Shown: in pieces, positions 9,322-18,199 of the stretch | Position numbering within the stretch: the stretch's first letter is position 1 | How the letters are laid out: every line of letters begins with the position of its first letter | Source: Cellvibrionaceae bacterium | GTDB lineage: Bacteria; Pseudomonadota; Gammaproteobacteria; Pseudomonadales; Cellvibrionaceae | Direction: 5' to 3' | NCBI GenBank assembly: GCA_002707785.1 | Contig: PANW01000041.1 | Coordinates: forward strand, 5,427 to 65,791 | Length of the DNA: 60,365 nucleotides | Translations under genes and position numbers: made by a program | The notes under the pieces: generated by a model | What the model saw: the letters and a program-made list of their open reading frames with translations, nothing else | What the model was told of the DNA's origin: nothing | Databases searched by the model: none

Positions 9322-10674
9322 GTGCATTCCATTCTTGTTCGTCGGTTGTTGCGTCCATTTCTGCTGTTTCTTTTGTGTTCTTCAGTGTCAGTTGCGACGG
9401 CAGTTGAGCCATTTCAGTCCGACATCTCTGGGCGTTTGTTTCAGGTTCAGGGATCAAATACCGTCGGCGCCAATTTAATGAAGAATTTGCTCGAAGACTA
9501 CTTTCACGCAAAAGGTGTTGAGGGTGTAGCGACTCAAGCGTTGGCGGTGGAAAACGAATATCGGGTAGGCGGTATGGTTAACAGCAAAGCTATTTATGTG
9601 GATGTGGCTGCGCACGGTTCAAGCACGGGCTTTAAAGCATTGCTGGCCGAGCAAGCCGATCTCTCCATGTCATCTCGGCCGATCAAGTCGAAAGAGGTCG
9701 CGCAGCTGTCTAATTATGGTCATATGTTGGGTTTTGATGCCGAGCATGTGATTGCGATTGATGGTTTGGCGGTGATCGTTCACCGTGACAATCCGGTGGA
9801 ACAATTAAACCTGCAGCAGATTGCTGGGATTTTCTCCGGCCAAATTACCAATTGGCAAGAAGTGGGTGGCGATGAGCGCTCCATAAACCTCTACGCTCGC
9901 GACAACAAATCGGGCACTTGGGATACCTTCAAAAGCTTGGTGCTGAGAAAGAAATACAAGTTATCTTCGGCGGCTCGACGTTTTGAATCCAATGATGAGT
10001 TATCGGATCTGGTATCTGATGACTTAGGTGGTATCGGTTTTGTGGGTTTAGCTTCGGTCAGAGAATCTCGAGCGCTATTGGTGTCAGATTCAGGAACCAC
10101 ACCTCTGCGGCCGGAAAAAGTCAGTGTAGCAACCGAAGATTATGCCCTATCTCGCCGCCTATTTTTGTATACTCCGCCCGCTATGAAAAACGAAATAATT
10201 GAGGATTTTATTGGTTTTGTGCAAACCGATGCCGGCCAGCAGCAGGTGGAGTCCACAGGCTTTATTTCTCAGGCGTTGATCGCGACCCCGTCCGAATCCT
10301 TTCGTCAGGGGCCGCGTGAATACCTAGAGGTGACTCAGGGCGCCAGTCGTTTATCGGTGAATTTTCGTTTCTCTCAGGGAAGTGCAACGCTCGATAACAA
10401 AGCGCAGCAAGATATTCAACGTTTGGTAGCCTTTATGGCTCGTGAGGAAAATCGAGATAAACGCATCACCTTAGTGGGCTTTGGTGATACAAAACAAACA
10501 GAGAGCCGAGCTATTGTTCTATCTAAACTGCGTGCCGTAGCGGTGAAGTCCGAACTGAGAAGGCAAGGCATCAGTACCGAGCCTGTGCGTGGTTTCGGCG
10601 CTTACCTTCCCGTTGCCTCCAATACCGGCAAAGGGAAAATAAAAAATCGCCGGGTAGAGGTGTGGGTAAACTGA
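9322..10674 (+). CDS. Periplasmic phosphate-binding-like protein fused to an OmpA domain
   Basis: A 450-aa secreted protein with a GTG start and a signal peptide (FLLFLLCSSVSVATA). Residues about 35-310 are a PstS-like solute-binding domain: QGSNTVG and GSSTGFKALL resemble phosphate-contact loops, and SGTWDTFKSLVL is typical of the family. Residues about 335-450 form an OmpA/MotB peptidoglycan-binding domain (SQGSATLDNKAQQDI, GFGDTK, NRRVEVWV). The fusion would tether a ligand-binding module to the cell wall. No pst transport genes are nearby, so a sensing, storage or surface role is as likely as uptake. The ligand is not established. Confidence 0.85.
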   Translation: MHSILVRRLLRPFLLFLLCSSVSVATAVEPFQSDISGRLFQVQGSNTVGANLMKNLLEDYFHAKGVEGVATQALAVENEYRVGGMVNSKAIYVDVAAHGSSTGFKALLAEQADLSMSSRPIKSKEVAQLSNYGHMLGFDAEHVIAIDGLAVIVHRDNPVEQLNLQQIAGIFSGQITNWQEVGGDERSINLYARDNKSGTWDTFKSLVLRKKYKLSSAARRFESNDELSDLVSDDLGGIGFVGLASVRESRALLVSDSGTTPLRPEKVSVATEDYALSRRLFLYTPPAMKNEIIEDFIGFVQTDAGQQQVESTGFISQALIATPSESFRQGPREYLEVTQGASRLSVNFRFSQGSATLDNKAQQDIQRLVAFMAREENRDKRITLVGFGDTKQTESRAIVLSKLRAVAVKSELRRQGISTEPVRGFGAYLPVASNTGKGKIKNRRVEVWVN

Positions 10675-10749
10675 CGGCGAGCGTGACTCTCTCGCTGGCC
10701 TTCTTACGGATTGATTTTCACAATCCAGCAATATGTATTGAGCAAAACT

Positions 10750-11124
10750 CTAGCGGTTTACTTTCCAGGGTGGGTTTAGTCGATTTTCTCCCGCCCAGAA
10801 GAGTTTGATTTTATTGCCCGATGGATCTCGCAGGATTGCCTCGCGCCATAAATAGGACATATCTTCAGGCAGCTGATCAAAAACGATGCCTTTTTTCACC
10901 AACTCCTCTACCCATTGATCCAGCTGCTCGTGTTCGAAATAAATAATCGCTCCATTTTCAAACGAATTCTCGCTCAATGATAGTGAGAAAGTACTGTCGC
11001 CTTGCGGGCATTCGAAGCGTGCATAGTGAGGTGTGTCAACAATCAGCGTGAAACCCAGTTGCTGATAGAAGGTGACCGCGAGTGTCATATTCGCAACGGG
11101 CAATGTCACTTGGTTTAAGTTCAT
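10750..11124 (-). CDS. Glyoxalase/VOC-family protein
   Basis: A 124-aa single-domain protein of the vicinal oxygen chelate superfamily. It begins MNLNQVTLPVANMTLAVTFYQQLGF and ends with the family beta strand RDPSGNKIKLFWAGEN, where the final metal-ligand position would normally be Glu or His. The first-strand metal residue is not an obvious His, so metal use is unclear. AGGA lies 8 bases before the ATG. It is transcribed toward the PstS-OmpA gene. The substrate is unknown. Confidence 0.82.
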   Translation of the reverse strand: MNLNQVTLPVANMTLAVTFYQQLGFTLIVDTPHYARFECPQGDSTFSLSLSENSFENGAIIYFEHEQLDQWVEELVKKGIVFDQLPEDMSYLWREAILRDPSGNKIKLFWAGENRLNPPWKVNR

Positions 11125-11197
11125 AGCGGGTTTCCTGTCTAGTGATCTAACACTTTTTTTCTTGTGGGATCTAACTCGTGCCGAAACTTCAAAAGTC

Positions 11198-11491
11198 TCA
11201 GCGTTCGAAGTTGTAGCTTCTAACCATCTTCATCACTTCTACTGTATAGCTCTTGTACCAGCGATCACGTCCCGCGTTTTGCGCTTGAAGGTGCTCCGTG
11301 TGTTGTTTCCAAGCGAGAATTTGTTCTTCTCTCTCCCAGTAAGAGACGGCGATCTCTTTGCCGTTTTCGTGACAGGCGTTGAACTTGGAGCAGCCGTACT
11401 CGCTAAAAGCCAGCTCTCTCATACGCTCAGCGGTTTGCGTGTAGTCGTCATCCAGTTGGTCGGTGATGGCGGTAAAGATAACAGCGTACAT
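11198..11491 (-). CDS. Antibiotic-biosynthesis-monooxygenase-like (ABM) protein
   Basis: A 97-aa protein of the ferredoxin-like ABM fold (MYAVIFTAIT, then MRELAFSEYGC, then ISVAYW-type strand AVSYWEREEQILAWKQH). Members are small oxygenases or heme-degrading proteins; the precise role cannot be read here. The start at 11491 is chosen because GGAG lies 6 bases upstream of this ATG; an in-frame reading from 11563 would add 24 residues with no family similarity and overlap the kbl end. Confidence 0.8.
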   Translation of the reverse strand: MYAVIFTAITDQLDDDYTQTAERMRELAFSEYGCSKFNACHENGKEIAVSYWEREEQILAWKQHTEHLQAQNAGRDRWYKSYTVEVMKMVRSYNFER

Positions 11492-11555
11492 GTGAGCTCC
11501 TAGGTGGTGAACATCAAGCCTTTTTAATATGAGAGGTTTGTTGTGCGTTGAAGTC

Positions 11556-12749
11556 TCACTCACAAGCCAATGTTAACTTGCTCTTGCGAAAGGCGTCCAA
11601 CGCAAAGTCTACATCATCATCGCTGAGTGCTGCCGACATTTGTGTGCGAATTCTGGCTTTACCTTTGCCGACTACCGGAAAGGAAAAGGCGACCACATAA
11701 ACACCTTGTTGCAACATCTGTTCGGCAAAGTCTGCGGCACGTTTAGCGTCGTGCAACATGACGGGTACGATGGGGTGCTCACCCGGTAGTAGCTCGAACC
11801 CCTGTTGCTGCAAGCCCTCGCGAAAGCGTTCGGTATTGTGCTTTAGCTTTTGCCGCAGTTGATCGGATTGTGAAACCAGTTCCACTGCTTTAATGGCGCC
11901 TGCTACGACCGGTGGCGCGACAGTGTTGGAAAACAGATAGGGCCTTGAGCGCTGGCGTAACACTTCGACAATTGGCGCTCTTGCACTGGTATAACCGCCA
12001 CTGGCACCACCCAGAGCTTTGCCGAGCGTGCCGGTAATGATGTCCACGCGATCCATGCAGTTGCGAAACTCATGAGTGCCACGGCCATTCTTGCCGATGA
12101 AACCTGTCGCGTGACAATCGTCAAAGTGCACGAGAGCGTTGTAGCGCTCGGCCAGATCGCAAATTTCATCGAGGCGAGCAATAGTGCCATCCATAGAAAA
12201 GACACCGTCAGTAGTAATCAGTTTAAAGCGTGCTCCGGCAGCATCGGCGTCGCGCAATTGAGTTTCTAAATCCGCGAGATCATTATTGCGATAGCGGAAT
12301 CGTTTCGCTTTTGATAGACGAATGCCATCAATGATACTGGCGTGATTCAGTTCATCTGAGATGACGGCATCTTCCGCACTTAGCAGTGTTTCAAAGAGCC
12401 CGCCATTGGCATCAAAGCAAGACGGGTAAAGAATCGTGTCTTCGGTACCGAGAAAGTCGCTGAGCTTTTGCTCCAAGGTTTTGTGCAAGCTTTGTGTGCC
12501 GCAAATAAAACGCACGGATGCCATGCCGTAGCCCCAATCGTGAAGCCCTTGTTTTGCCGCTTGATTGACTTCGGGGTGTTGTGCCAAACCCAAATAATTA
12601 TTGGCGCACAGATTGAGAAGTTCGGCCTGTTGGTTGACTCGCACGTGTGCACCTTGTGGAGTCGTGATCAAACGCTCGGATTTATAAAGACCGGATTGCT
12701 TGATGTCGTGGAGTTGCTGTTGCAGGTGATCCAAAAAGTTGTGAGACAT
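11556..12749 (-). CDS. kbl: 2-amino-3-ketobutyrate CoA ligase (glycine C-acetyltransferase)
   Basis: Kbl is a PLP enzyme that cleaves 2-amino-3-ketobutyrate with CoA to glycine and acetyl-CoA, the second step of threonine breakdown. The 397-aa protein matches E. coli Kbl (398 aa) throughout: [32 protein letters not shown], the PLP lysine in [14 protein letters not shown] and [10 protein letters not shown]. The ATG at 12749 has AAGGAG 7 bases upstream; the in-frame reading from 12872 adds 41 residues that run through a tandem repeat and lack similarity. It lies downstream of tdh in the same operon. Confidence 0.97.
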   Translation of the reverse strand: MSHNFLDHLQQQLHDIKQSGLYKSERLITTPQGAHVRVNQQAELLNLCANNYLGLAQHPEVNQAAKQGLHDWGYGMASVRFICGTQSLHKTLEQKLSDFLGTEDTILYPSCFDANGGLFETLLSAEDAVISDELNHASIIDGIRLSKAKRFRYRNNDLADLETQLRDADAAGARFKLITTDGVFSMDGTIARLDEICDLAERYNALVHFDDCHATGFIGKNGRGTHEFRNCMDRVDIITGTLGKALGGASGGYTSARAPIVEVLRQRSRPYLFSNTVAPPVVAGAIKAVELVSQSDQLRQKLKHNTERFREGLQQQGFELLPGEHPIVPVMLHDAKRAADFAEQMLQQGVYVVAFSFPVVGKGKARIRTQMSAALSDDDVDFALDAFRKSKLTLACE

Positions 12750-12791
12750 AAAATCGCTCCTTTGCATGGGCGTTTTTTGATGGTGATCGTT

Positions 12792-12819
12792 TGCGGGCTG
12801 CGGGCTGCGGGCTGCGGGC
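12792..12819. repeat. Four tandem copies of a 7-mer between tdh and kbl
   Basis: TGCGGGC is repeated four times without mismatch, followed by the partial unit TGCGCGGG. It lies in the 110-base gap between the tdh stop and the kbl start, upstream of the kbl ribosome site. Such G-rich simple repeats are prone to slippage and could vary between strains. Confidence 0.85.
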
Positions 12820-12859
12820 TGCGCGGGACTGCCTAAGTGGTTCAAAAGTCGGTCGTGGT

Positions 12860-13888
12860 TTAGGTTGCCCAATTCAAAATGACTTTGCCGGCCTTGCCGC
12901 CATTCATGGCTGCGAAGCCCTGTTCAAAATCTCGATAGTCGAGGCGATGAGTAATCACTGGAGACACATCCAAGCCAGATTCCACCATCACCGACATCTT
13001 GTACCAGGTTTCATACATTTCTCGGCCGTAGATACCCTTTAGCGTGAGCATGTTGAAAATGACCAGATTCCAATCAATAGCCAGTTCTGCGCTAGGAATG
13101 CCGAGAATGGAAATCTTGCCGCCGTGGCACATGTTTTCGAGCATATTTTTGAAGGCACTGGGATTTCCGGACATTTCTAAACCCACATCGAATCCTTCAG
13201 TCATTCCCAGAGATTTTTGTACCGCTGGTAGCGTTTCCTGTGTTACATCGACGGTGCGCGTGGCTCCCATCTGCTGGGCCAGTTGCAAGCGTTGAGGATT
13301 GATGTCGGTAATGACCACGTGGCGGGCTCCGGCGTGTCGGCAAACTGCAGCGGCCATGGCACCAATGGGGCCAGCACCGGTAATCAAAACGTCTTCGCCC
13401 AATAAATCAAACTGCAGTGCGGTGTGCACGGCATTGCCCAGCGGATCGAATAATGCGGCAACATCCAGATCAATCCCTGGGCGGTGTTCCCAGACATTGG
13501 ACATAGGCAGGCACACATATTCTGCGAAGGCACCGGCGCGATCCACGCCAACACCTGAGGTATGAGCACAGAGGTGTCGCCGCCCTGCCAGACAGTTGCG
13601 ACAGCGTCCACACACTACATGTCCTTCGCCCGAAACGATTTGTCCAGCGCGAAAGTCATTGACGTTACTGCCCACATCGACGATCTCGCCGATAAATTCG
13701 TGCCCTACTGTCATCGGAACTGGAATGGTCTTCTGAGCCCAGCTGTCCCAGTTATAGATATGTAAATCGGTTCCGCAGATGGCGGTGCGCCAGACCTTAA
13801 TCAGCACGTCATTGATACCGATGTTGGGTTCGGGAACGTCTTCCAGCCACAGGCCTTGCCGAGCCTCTCGCTTTACCAGTGCTTTCAT
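12860..13888 (-). CDS. tdh: L-threonine 3-dehydrogenase
   Basis: Tdh oxidises threonine to 2-amino-3-ketobutyrate with NAD. The 342-aa zinc alcohol-dehydrogenase-family protein matches E. coli Tdh (341 aa): catalytic zinc Cys in [22 protein letters not shown], structural zinc cysteines in [15 protein letters not shown], the Rossmann loop [11 protein letters not shown], and [14 protein letters not shown]. The ATG at 13888 overlaps the stop of the upstream small gene by 4 bases, so translation is probably coupled. It forms a threonine catabolism operon with kbl. Confidence 0.97.
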   Translation of the reverse strand: MKALVKREARQGLWLEDVPEPNIGINDVLIKVWRTAICGTDLHIYNWDSWAQKTIPVPMTVGHEFIGEIVDVGSNVNDFRAGQIVSGEGHVVCGRCRNCLAGRRHLCAHTSGVGVDRAGAFAEYVCLPMSNVWEHRPGIDLDVAALFDPLGNAVHTALQFDLLGEDVLITGAGPIGAMAAAVCRHAGARHVVITDINPQRLQLAQQMGATRTVDVTQETLPAVQKSLGMTEGFDVGLEMSGNPSAFKNMLENMCHGGKISILGIPSAELAIDWNLVIFNMLTLKGIYGREMYETWYKMSVMVESGLDVSPVITHRLDYRDFEQGFAAMNGGKAGKVILNWAT

Positions 13889-14217
13889 GCGGCCATAGCT
13901 CCCTGTTTATGATCGATTGCGTGCGGCGTCACGGGTGACAGTTGTTGTTCAATCCAATGGAGCGCGGCCTCTAAGTCAAAAAATGTGACCAGAGCGCAGC
14001 GCTCGTTATGGTGCTGCCCGTGAACCAGATAAAACTGCTGTCCACTGCGTTGGCAGCGGGCTGGTGTAATAAAGACGTAGCTGGGCACTGTGTCATCAAT
14101 CACAGGCAGCGCCTTGCAGTGCCAGTTGGACAGGGTCAGCTGCGATGTGTGGTGGGCTGGCGTGATGCCGAGCCAGGGGCTTTGTGGCCCGACAAAGGTA
14201 TCGAGTATGCGGTTCAT
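13885..14217 (-). CDS. Hypothetical 110-aa protein, first gene of the tdh operon
   Basis: Not recognised. A 110-aa soluble protein ([17 protein letters not shown]...) with a central segment [11 protein letters not shown] and [24 protein letters not shown], without signal peptide or membrane helix. Its stop overlaps the tdh start in a 4-base ATGA arrangement, strong evidence that it is translated. It is the first gene after the divergent promoter shared with the XRE-cupin regulator, so it is probably co-regulated with threonine degradation. Confidence 0.7.
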   Translation of the reverse strand: MNRILDTFVGPQSPWLGITPAHHTSQLTLSNWHCKALPVIDDTVPSYVFITPARCQRSGQQFYLVHGQHHNERCALVTFFDLEAALHWIEQQLSPVTPHAIDHKQGAMAA

Positions 14218-14437
14218 GAAAGTCTCAATCTTCTATATGGCAAGGATTCTGTTGTCACAGGCGAGCACCAGCGACAACCACGGGAAGTGGTGGTTAGAAT
14301 CGCATTCGGCCATCCCAGATGGCGATGCTGTGCGGGAATTGAGTGGTAATTTCCATGAGCTGATTTAAAATGCCGTTTCAATATACAAGAATGAATTCCA
14401 GCATGATAGATAGTGGTTGTTTGTTATGCAAGAAATT

Positions 14438-14455
14438 ATTCCTTTATAGTGGAAT
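14438..14455. promoter_or_regulatory. Inverted repeat before the XRE-cupin gene, possible operator
   Basis: ATTCC (14438-14442) and GGAAT (14451-14455) form an inverted repeat with an 8-base spacer, 7 bases before the regulator ATG and inside the divergent region shared with the tdh operon. Binding by the regulator is inference. Confidence 0.35.
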
Positions 14456-14462
14456 GTAATCT

Positions 14463-15071
14463 ATGAGCGAAGACGTTGTGAAGAAAACGAATAAGCGTAC
14501 AGAGGCCAAGGGCGATGATCCGGCGAGTCAGGTACTTTGTCACCGAGTGACTGAGTTACGCAAACAGAACAAGCTGACACTGGACCAATTGGCTGCTGCT
14601 TCAGGGGTCAGTCGATCGATGTTGAGTCAAATTGAGCGCGGTCAGGCAAATCCGACTTTGGCGGTGACCTTTCGCATTGCTCAGGCATTTGGCATATCCA
14701 TTGGCGAGTTGGTGGATCAGCCTTGGGCCTCTTCGACCATTGAGGTGGTGCATGGGGACGATCCGAATAATCTTTTCCGTGCCGATGACGAGTGCCAGAT
14801 TCGCACCCTATCGCCACTGCACATGGAAAAGAACATTGAATTCTATGAGTTGACCTTGGCCCCGGGGGCGAGTTTAAGCAGTGCACCACACTATGAGGGC
14901 ACCAAAGAGTTGCTAACGGTCTCACAAGGCCAGGCCAGTATTGTTTCCGGCGAGAGTAACAGTCAGTTGCAGACCGGGGATACGGCGCACTACCGAGCTG
15001 ATCTGACTCACGTGATCAAAAACGTCGGTAGAGACACTTTGATGTGTTATCTGGTGGTGACCAGTAAATAA
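14463..15071 (+). CDS. XRE-family transcriptional regulator with cupin domain
   Basis: A 202-aa regulator. Residues about 28-82 are a helix-turn-helix of the XRE type (LDQLAAASGVSRSMLSQIERGQANPTL). The C-terminal half is a cupin barrel (GASLSSAPHYEGTKELLTV, GDTAHYRADLTHVIKN), which in related regulators binds a small effector. It is divergent from the operon carrying tdh and kbl with a 245-base shared region, so control of threonine catabolism is the simplest reading. The effector is unknown. Confidence 0.93.
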   Translation: MSEDVVKKTNKRTEAKGDDPASQVLCHRVTELRKQNKLTLDQLAAASGVSRSMLSQIERGQANPTLAVTFRIAQAFGISIGELVDQPWASSTIEVVHGDDPNNLFRADDECQIRTLSPLHMEKNIEFYELTLAPGASLSSAPHYEGTKELLTVSQGQASIVSGESNSQLQTGDTAHYRADLTHVIKNVGRDTLMCYLVVTSK

Positions 15072-15101
15072 CTCATGTCTGGTTGAGGGTGTGGGTTTGA
15101 G

Positions 15102-17189
15102 TTAAATCTGTAGATAACCCAAATAACGATCGCGAATGGACTTCACGTATTGCACCGGTTCGCGTCCGCGCACATAGCCAAACCGAGCCTTCTTGTAGTG
15201 CTCGGGTTTCGACAGCAGTAACATGGCTTTCTCAACATGGTCGAACCAGCGATTGGGATCCAGCCCCTGTTGTCTGGCCAATCGGCGTGCATCTCGAACA
15301 TGCCCGGCGCCGGCGTTGTAGGCCGCGAGGGTAAAATAAACCCGCTCTTGAAAATCCAACTCTCCGGGAAAGCGGGCTTCTAACCATTGCATGTAAGCGA
15401 CACCGGCTTCGATACCATTGCGCGGGGTTTGTAGCTTGTCGTAACCCAATTCACGAGCGGTGCGGGGCATGACTTGCATCAGGCCGAGTGCACCGGCAAA
15501 GGATTTCGCTTTGGGATTGAACTTACTTTCTTGATACATCTGTGCGGTGATCAGTCGCCAGTCCATGCCGTATTGCTTGGCCAGCGGTTTCACTAAATCA
15601 TCGTAGGGAGAGAGTTGCTTTTGATCGGTTACTCGATGAATTTGGTTTTCTTTCATGCGCCGACTGTTTTTAAAATACTTATTAAAGGTGACGTTGTAAA
15701 AAAGTCCTCGATACTCTTTTTTAATAAAATGATTGAGCTCTGACAGTAACCGCGGTTGGTTGTCACGCACCCCCCAGGCGATTTCCGATTGCTGGTTGAA
15801 TTCTTTGAGTACTTTTAGATTGTCTCGGTGGGCTTGTTCAATGGCGAGTAGATGGCTGTCGACCACGGTGGCGTAAAACGCACCGCCCATGAGTTGATCA
15901 ATTAAATTCTCGGTGGTCACTCCTGAGATTTCCTCGAGATTGAGGTTAGGATATTGCTGTTGAATATCCCTCAGGCGTTGATAAAACACTGTGCTGGGGT
16001 TGACGCCGATAGGGCGCTCTCCTAAGTCAGACCAATCTTCAATAGTTGCCGCATCCGCACGGCCCACCAATTGTTCGCTGACGCGTAAATAGGGGCGGCT
16101 AAAATTCAATCCCTGTTGTTGTCGCTGCTCGGTTTTTGTCAGTGAGGCGGCGATAAGATCCCCTTCGCCATTGTGCAGTGCTTCGATCAACTCGCTAATG
16201 TCATCTTTCAAAATGACCGATACATGTAAGCCGTGTTGCTTGGAAAACTTCTTGATCAAATCTAAATCGAAGCCAACCAATTCTCCTCGCCACATAAAAT
16301 AACTGGCAGGATTGTTGAGGGTTAGCATGCGCAAACGGCCTTGCTGTTTTATGGTCGTCCAGTCTCTTTGTTGCTGCTGATTGGCGCCGGCTTGCAAATG
16401 GTGCGATATCAGAAATTGGTTCAACTGGTTGAGTAGCGTCGGGCTACTTTTTCGTGTCGCCCAGGCAATGGGGCGATGTTTTTTTATGGTAAATGCGACG
16501 TGTAAATTGGGGTAGTCGAGCAATAGGTTTTTGGCGATATCGCTATCGAGTATGGTGGCCGAATTTTTGCCACTGTCGATACTGGAGAGTAAATCACTGT
16601 CGCTAGTAGACGAGTCGACAGGATTTATTTGAAAGTTGAGTTGATGTTTTTCGGTTAGGTTTTTAACCGTTTGCAGGTAGGCGGTGCCCTCCGGAAGGGT
16701 TAACGATAGTTCTGCTAGTTGTTCGATGTCATCAATGGTCTGGTTGCTTTTAGTAACAACGACTTCATCAATCTTATTGATAGCGCGGGAGAAGTGTACT
16801 TTCTCCAGGCGTGGCAGAGTGACGGTCATGTTGGTCACAATAATGTCCGCCTCACCGCGATTGAGGGTTGGGATTAATTCCGAAAATTCATCTACGAATA
16901 CCCACTGAACTTTTAATCCCAGGTGCTCGGCAAAGGCGGCAGCAGTCTGTTGGTAGTGTTCCACCGGAATGCCCTCGCGGGGCAAGGCATCGGCACCATC
17001 GAACCGCGGCGCCAGCAAGCGCAATAGACCGCGCTGTTTGATAGCGTCAAGATCTCCTTGTTCGATGTAGTCTTGAACAGCGGGCGCTGTTGGGGTGTCG
17101 CTGAGCGCCGCCTCATTTGTATTCGATTGATGGCTGTTGTCGCAACCGACTAACAGCGTAAAAACAAACAGGAAAAACACGTATTTCAT
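15102..17189 (-). CDS. MltF-like lytic transglycosylase lipoprotein with two solute-binding domains
   Basis: An outer-membrane or periplasmic murein hydrolase. From the ATG at 17189 the signal peptide MKYVFFLFVFTLLVGC ends in a lipobox with Cys 16; an alternative ATG at 17237 adds 16 residues. Two type-3 solute-binding domains follow in series (about residues 45-270 and 280-510), each with the family phrase RGEADIIVTNMT or NGEGDLIAASLT. The C-terminal SLT domain carries the catalytic Glu in YQESKFNP, then GALGLMQVMPRTA and AAYNAGAGHVRDA. E. coli MltF (518 aa) has one binding domain, so this ~695-aa version has an extra one. The binding domains probably regulate the enzyme through muropeptides or amino acids. 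Confidence 0.9.
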   Translation of the reverse strand: MKYVFFLFVFTLLVGCDNSHQSNTNEAALSDTPTAPAVQDYIEQGDLDAIKQRGLLRLLAPRFDGADALPREGIPVEHYQQTAAAFAEHLGLKVQWVFVDEFSELIPTLNRGEADIIVTNMTVTLPRLEKVHFSRAINKIDEVVVTKSNQTIDDIEQLAELSLTLPEGTAYLQTVKNLTEKHQLNFQINPVDSSTSDSDLLSSIDSGKNSATILDSDIAKNLLLDYPNLHVAFTIKKHRPIAWATRKSSPTLLNQLNQFLISHHLQAGANQQQQRDWTTIKQQGRLRMLTLNNPASYFMWRGELVGFDLDLIKKFSKQHGLHVSVILKDDISELIEALHNGEGDLIAASLTKTEQRQQQGLNFSRPYLRVSEQLVGRADAATIEDWSDLGERPIGVNPSTVFYQRLRDIQQQYPNLNLEEISGVTTENLIDQLMGGAFYATVVDSHLLAIEQAHRDNLKVLKEFNQQSEIAWGVRDNQPRLLSELNHFIKKEYRGLFYNVTFNKYFKNSRRMKENQIHRVTDQKQLSPYDDLVKPLAKQYGMDWRLITAQMYQESKFNPKAKSFAGALGLMQVMPRTARELGYDKLQTPRNGIEAGVAYMQWLEARFPGELDFQERVYFTLAAYNAGAGHVRDARRLARQQGLDPNRWFDHVEKAMLLLSKPEHYKKARFGYVRGREPVQYVKSIRDRYLGYLQI

Positions 17190-17349
17190 GACAGGGCTCT
17201 GGCTGGCGAAAGCGGAGGTTTTTGCGTAGCGAATCATGCTTACGCGGATGACCAGTGTAGCGGGTTCGTTTAGTCAGGAAAACTATCTTGTCTTGCAAGG
17301 CGATTCTTCGGCCTTGGTTGCTCTAATGTGCGCTCGTGTGGCGGTTCAT

Positions 17350-18156
17350 CTATGCAGCAGGAAAGGCCTGCAAAACCCCATTGCGGTTGATGAGCTGAAT
17401 TTTACTGTCGTAAAGGTCACTGAGGTTGGCTTCAGTGAGGAGTTGATCGCGACCGCCGTCGGCAATGACTTTCCCTTGTTTCAAGAAGATTATGCGCTCA
17501 ATAGATGGCAGTAATTCGTGCAGGTGATGAGTGGCAAGAATGACGCTACGACCCAGCTGAGATTGGGTTTCCATGTCTTTGAGGACTTGAAACATTCCCT
17601 GTAGATCGAGACTGCTGGTGGGTTCGTCAAAGATAATATGTTGCGGATTATGTACCAGTGCGCGAGCTAAAATCAGTCGTCTTTGTTGGCCACTGGAGAG
17701 GTGGTGAAACATGGTGTCGCGCAGTTCGAGTAGATTCAACTGTACCATGGTGTCATGGGTGGTTTGTTTCTGGGCGTCGCTGATATCGTGCTGGTATAGG
17801 TGGCCAATAGCACCCAACAATCCTGACAGTACCACATCAAAGCCAGTGGTGATGGGAAGGTATTGGGTGTGGAAGTCGTAGGAGACCCAGCCAATTTGTT
17901 GCCGCAGTTGCTGCACGTTGACCGTGTCACTACCCAGAATCTTAACATGACTGTTGTCGGCTTCGACGGGGTAGAGTTCGCGAGTGAGTAGCTTCAGTAA
18001 GGTTGATTTGCCGGCACCGTTTGGTCCGAGAATGGCAACCTGCTCGCCTTGTTCGATACGAAGGTTCAGCCCAGAAAAGACTTTGTTGTCTCCGCGATAG
18101 GCGCTGACATTATGAATGTCGAGTAGAGGGGGTGTCATGATTTCAGGGAAGGTCAT
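17350..18156 (-). CDS. Orphan ABC transporter ATP-binding protein
   Basis: A 268-aa single ATPase domain: Walker A GPNGAGKST, the Q-loop region, signature LSSGQQRRLILARAL, Walker B HIIFDEP and H-loop ATHHLHE. No permease or binding-protein gene is adjacent, so its partner is elsewhere or it acts without one. A second in-frame ATG at 18138 (MTPPLLDIHNV) is an equally good start; neither has a strong ribosome site. The promoter-proximal region holds a 9-bp inverted repeat (18157-18190). Confidence 0.88.
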   Translation of the reverse strand: MTFPEIMTPPLLDIHNVSAYRGDNKVFSGLNLRIEQGEQVAILGPNGAGKSTLLKLLTRELYPVEADNSHVKILGSDTVNVQQLRQQIGWVSYDFHTQYLPITTGFDVVLSGLLGAIGHLYQHDISDAQKQTTHDTMVQLNLLELRDTMFHHLSSGQQRRLILARALVHNPQHIIFDEPTSSLDLQGMFQVLKDMETQSQLGRSVILATHHLHELLPSIERIIFLKQGKVIADGGRDQLLTEANLSDLYDSKIQLINRNGVLQAFPAA

Positions 18157-18190
18157 TGTGGATCAACTGACTGTGATCAGCTGATCCACA
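18157..18190. other. 9-bp inverted repeat between serA and the ABC ATPase gene
   Basis: TGTGGATCA (18157-18165) and TGATCCACA (18182-18190) are perfect inverted copies separated by 16 bases. They directly abut the ABC ATPase start and end 10 bases from the serA stop. With no T-run this looks more like an operator or RNA hairpin than an intrinsic terminator. Confidence 0.45.
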
Positions 18191-18199
18191 CTTGCTCAA

